Assembly: GCA_025966135.1 (NCBI GenBank)
Contig: JAOPVP010000028.1
Span: 1 to 62,205 of the forward strand
Reading direction: 5' to 3'
Length of the DNA: 62,205 nt
From: Frankiales bacterium
GTDB lineage: Bacteria; Actinomycetota; Actinomycetes; Mycobacteriales; SCTD01
The notes beneath the pieces are model-generated. The model had not been told where the DNA came from and made no database searches. It saw only the letters and a program-made list of their open reading frames with translations. This document shows positions 59,572 to 62,205 of this stretch, piece after piece. Position 1 is the first letter of the stretch. Each line of letters starts with the position of its first letter. The position numbers were made by a program, and so were the translations under genes.

Positions 59572-61842
59572 ATGGTCGCGCCCGGTCCAGTCCCGGCCTC
59601 TCGACGGTCTGGCGTGGCGCGCCCCGGGCCGGCGGCGGCCATCCGCCGACGGCGCCGCCGGCGGCGCAGCCGGGTGGTCGCCCGGGTCGTTCTGGTTGGT
59701 GTCCTGTCAGCAGTGGTGGGCACCGCGACGTTCATCGGCGGCCTGCTCGCCGCCCCGATCGACTTCGCTGTCGCCCCGCCGCCCACGGCGGCGCTGCTCC
59801 TTGCCGCGGACGGTCGCCAGTTCGCCACGATCATGCCGCCGGAGCGGCGAGAGCTGGTCACGGCCGCCGACATCCCGCAGGTCATGCGGGACGCGATCAT
59901 CTCCGCGGAGGACGAGCGCTTCCTCCAGCACAGCGGCGTGGACCCGCTCGCCACGATCCGCGCGGCCTTCCGCGACCTCACCGGCGGCGTCTCCCAGGGC
60001 GGCTCCACCCTCACCCAGCAGTACGTGAAGAACGCCTACGTCGGCAACGAGCGCTCGGCGCTGCGCAAGATCCGCGAGGCCGCGCTGGCCGTCCGCCTCG
60101 AGCAGAAGCTCAGCAAGGAGGCGATCCTCACCGACTACCTCAACGCCCTCTACCTCGGCAACGGCCTGTACGGCGTCCAGGCGGCGGCGAAGTACTACTT
60201 CGGGGTCCCGGTGAAGGACCTCGACCTCAACAAGCGGACCGGCAGGCGCGACGAGACCCTCGCCCTGGCCCGAGCCTCGATCATGGCGGGCATCGCGCCC
60301 GCACCGTCTGCCTGGAACCCGGTGAAGGACTTCGCGACCGCCCGGATCCGCCAGCAGTACACGCTGAATCGGATGGTCGTCGGCGGGTATGCGAGTCCGC
60401 AGCAGGCAAGCGACGCCTACCAGGTCGACGTCCATCCGCTCCGCATCTCGCCCGCCGAGCCGTCCACGGTGGCACCCGAGTTCGCCGACTTCGTCAAGGG
60501 CAGGCTCAAGGCGAGTGCCGGGTACGACGAGGACGTCTTCTTCCGGGGCGGTCTACGGGTCAAGACCACCCTGGACCTGGACCTGCAGATGGCCTTCAAC
60601 CAGGCTCTCAAGGAGGTGCTGCCCGACGCCAAGGACCCGCAGGCGGCGATCGTCGCGGTCGACTACCGCAACGGCGATGTGAAAGCGATGGCCACAGCCC
60701 GCCGGATGCCGCAGCGGGTCGACAACCAGACCGGCAAGGTCAACCGGCCGGCAGTCAAGGGCTACGAGCAGAAGCTCGGCTTCAACCTCGCGACCAACGC
60801 GCAGCGCTCGACCGGCTCGACCATCAAGCCGTTCACGCTCGCGGAGGCGCTCCTGCAGGGCCAGACGCTGTCCACCTCGCGGTACGTCCCCAACTGCCTC
60901 GACCTGCCCAACCTTGGCAAGACCTACCACTTCTGCAACTCCGACAAGGCCGAGGCGGGCACCTTCTCGCTGCGCCGTGCGCTGGCGGACTCGGTCAACA
61001 CCGTCTACGTGCCACTGGCCACGGAGGTGGGGCGTGGGAAGGTCGCGGCGCTCGCGCAGCGCGCGGGCCTGACAGGCCAGATCGCGTCGGGCAACCTGTC
61101 GTTCGGCCTTGGCGCGGGTGTCGAGGTGACCCCGCTGTCGGAGGCCGTCGCCTACGGCACGCTTGCCAACGGCGGCGTCCACACCAGCCCTCGCACCTTC
61201 ACCGAGATCCGCACGGGGGCGGTGGGCACCGACCCCGGTCAGGTCATCGAGCGGTCCGGGCCGAGCCCGTCGCGGCGCGTGCTGCCAACTGGTGTCGCCG
61301 CCGAGGTGGTCAGCGCCATGACCGACGTCGTCACCTCCGGCACCGGCACCGCTGCCCGGCAGCCCTACACCGTCTTCGGCAAGACCGGGACGACCGACGA
61401 CGCCACGGACGCCTGGTTCACCGGTTGCATCCCTGACCAGCACATCTGCGTCGCGACCTGGATGGGTTACGAGGACATCGTCTGCTCGACCAAGAGCTGG
61501 CACGTCGTCGGCTCGGCCTGTGGTGGCATGAGGAACCTGCACGGCGTCAAGCAGGTCTACGGCGGCACCCTGCCGGCCAAGATCTTCGCCCGCGCGCAGG
61601 AGGTCCTCCGTCAGATCAAGGCGGATCGGGTGGCCCGCGCCGCAGGGCTGCCGACAGCGGTGCCGACGGTCAGCGAACGTCCGTCGGCCGCGCCCAGGGC
61701 CACTCCCGCGGCAGCCGTCCCGAGCCGGACCGCGGTCCCGAGGCCCACCAGGACGCTCGGGCCGACGACCGCGCCGACCAGCCCGCCGCCCGTGATCGTC
61801 CCGCCCCCGCCGAGCCCGCCCCCACCGTCGCCTTCCGGCTAG
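59572..61842 (+). CDS. class A penicillin-binding protein
   Basis: A 756-residue bifunctional peptidoglycan synthase. A cytosolic Arg-rich head and membrane helix (about 35-60) precede the GT51 glycosyltransferase (about 75-260; catalytic Glu in SAEDERFLQH, GGSTLTQQYVKN) and the transpeptidase (about 325-640; SxxK as STIKP with Ser416, SVN as DSVNT, KTGTT). A Pro/Ser/Thr-rich tail (TSPPPVIVPPPPSPPPPSP) ends it. TACCCT seven bases before ATG 59572 suggests a leaderless mRNA. It polymerises and crosslinks cell wall outside the membrane. Confidence 0.95.
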   Translation: MVAPGPVPASRRSGVARPGPAAAIRRRRRRRRSRVVARVVLVGVLSAVVGTATFIGGLLAAPIDFAVAPPPTAALLLAADGRQFATIMPPERRELVTAADIPQVMRDAIISAEDERFLQHSGVDPLATIRAAFRDLTGGVSQGGSTLTQQYVKNAYVGNERSALRKIREAALAVRLEQKLSKEAILTDYLNALYLGNGLYGVQAAAKYYFGVPVKDLDLNKRTGRRDETLALARASIMAGIAPAPSAWNPVKDFATARIRQQYTLNRMVVGGYASPQQASDAYQVDVHPLRISPAEPSTVAPEFADFVKGRLKASAGYDEDVFFRGGLRVKTTLDLDLQMAFNQALKEVLPDAKDPQAAIVAVDYRNGDVKAMATARRMPQRVDNQTGKVNRPAVKGYEQKLGFNLATNAQRSTGSTIKPFTLAEALLQGQTLSTSRYVPNCLDLPNLGKTYHFCNSDKAEAGTFSLRRALADSVNTVYVPLATEVGRGKVAALAQRAGLTGQIASGNLSFGLGAGVEVTPLSEAVAYGTLANGGVHTSPRTFTEIRTGAVGTDPGQVIERSGPSPSRRVLPTGVAAEVVSAMTDVVTSGTGTAARQPYTVFGKTGTTDDATDAWFTGCIPDQHICVATWMGYEDIVCSTKSWHVVGSACGGMRNLHGVKQVYGGTLPAKIFARAQEVLRQIKADRVARAAGLPTAVPTVSERPSAAPRATPAAAVPSRTAVPRPTRTLGPTTAPTSPPPVIVPPPPSPPPPSPSG

Positions 61843-61898
61843 CCCGCCCAAGCTGTGCGATGCTGCGCCCGCTGCAGCCTGAGCAGACAGGGGATCCC

Positions 61899-62205
61899 GT
61901 GACCGCGCGCACCACCGGCAACCTGGCCGACCTCGTCCGTGCGGCTGCTGCGGCCACGCCGGACAAGGTGGCGTTGGTCCGCGATGACGAGACCACGACC
62001 TGGAGCCGTCTCGACGCCCTCGTGTCCGCGGCAGCGCGTGGCCTGCTGGAGCTGGGGTTGGAGGCCGGCGACCGGGTCGCTGTGCACCTGGGCAACGTCC
62101 CGGACTTCCCCGTCGTCTATTTCGGCGCCCTGCGCGCCGGACTCGTCGCCCTCCCCGTCAACACCGGTTACACCGGCCGTGAGCTGACGCAGGTCCTCTC
62201 GGACA
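61899..62205 (+). CDS. acyl-CoA synthetase/AMP-dependent ligase (partial)
   Basis: The first 102 codons of an ANL-superfamily ligase, cut by the window end. TARTTGNLADLVRAAAAATPDKVALVRDDETTTWSRLDALVSAAARGLLELGLEAGDRVAVHLGNVPDFPVVYFGALRAGLVALPVNTGYTGRELTQVLSD matches the N-terminal domain (first A-motifs) of acyl-CoA synthetases. GTG at 61899 follows ACAGGGGAT. The AMP-binding core lies outside the window, so the substrate cannot be judged. Confidence 0.9.
   Translation, partial: MTARTTGNLADLVRAAAAATPDKVALVRDDETTTWSRLDALVSAAARGLLELGLEAGDRVAVHLGNVPDFPVVYFGALRAGLVALPVNTGYTGRELTQVLSD

Noticed and set aside
59307..61436. A 709-codon plus-strand frame overlapping the penicillin-binding protein
   Set aside because: It is an alternative frame of the penicillin-binding protein gene, which has all catalytic motifs in its own frame.

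Overview
The window is high-GC DNA with GTG and TTG starts, four-base ATGA/GTGA overlaps and many apparently leaderless genes, all typical of an actinobacterium. Mycothiol synthesis (mshA), the small ribosomal protein bS22, an HbhA-like protein, a YgfZ/Fur/FABP/DsrE backbone and several developmental regulators (SsgA-like protein, sigma-BldN with its RsbN-type anti-sigma factor, an RsiG-type c-di-GMP-binding protein, a BdtA-like small DNA-binding protein) point to a morphologically complex, probably sporulating lineage outside Streptomyces (Frankia/Sporichthya-like). That placement is an inference from gene content. No tRNA, rRNA, CRISPR array, transposase or phage gene was seen.

Layout. 0-2.2 kb: a sulfur/thiol operon (membrane thioredoxin, DUF4395, thiosulfate sulfurtransferase, DUF1416). 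2.2-8.9 kb: a surface-protein island with a TasA-like protein and its SipW-type signal peptidase, WxL-like secreted proteins with DUF916-like membrane-anchored partners, a short LPFTG protein and a DsrE protein. 9-17.3 kb: acyl-CoA dehydrogenase, FABP/nitrobindin, PAP2 protein, two diguanylate cyclases, a damaged membrane-protein locus, a class IV aminotransferase and a Fur-family regulator. 17.4-28.9 kb: a giant IPT-repeat surface protein, YgfZ, an EAL protein fused to a recombinase-type DNA-binding tail, a stand-alone sigma region 2 protein, a DUF4388 coiled-coil protein divergent from rsiG, a Ser/Thr kinase and a lipoprotein. 29-34.8 kb: a Baeyer-Villiger-type monooxygenase operon with a divergent MerR regulator, a RaiA-like protein and a third diguanylate cyclase. 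35-37.7 kb: XRE regulator, HbhA-like protein, DUF2516, hydrolase and SsgA-like protein, an order that resembles the mycobacterial hbhA neighbourhood. 37.7-46 kb: methyltransferase, SDR, mshA-ybjN-gpmA, and a coupled isomerase/methyltransferase/haloalkane dehalogenase trio. 46-54.6 kb: flavoprotein hydroxylase, proline dehydrogenase and proC, an AcuC-like deacetylase, BdtA-like protein, bS22, SAM hydrolase, epimerase, acyltransferase and HAD phosphatase. 54.7-62.2 kb: an LPRTG surface protein, rsbN, bldN, a REC-only regulator, a class A penicillin-binding protein and the start of an acyl-CoA synthetase.

Two themes run through the window. One is c-di-GMP: three GGDEF proteins with intact active and inhibitory sites, one EAL protein, and RsiG carrying two complete c-di-GMP-binding signatures. 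The other is the cell surface: TasA, WxL-like, IPT, LPxTG and HbhA-like proteins, next to developmental sigma/anti-sigma genes. A 50-bp inverted-repeat element occurs three times (39191, 45970, 53593), always 3' of genes. The strongest candidates for undescribed biology are the WxL/TasA island, the EAL-recombinase-tail fusion, the DUF4388/rsiG/kinase block and the 50-bp repeat family.
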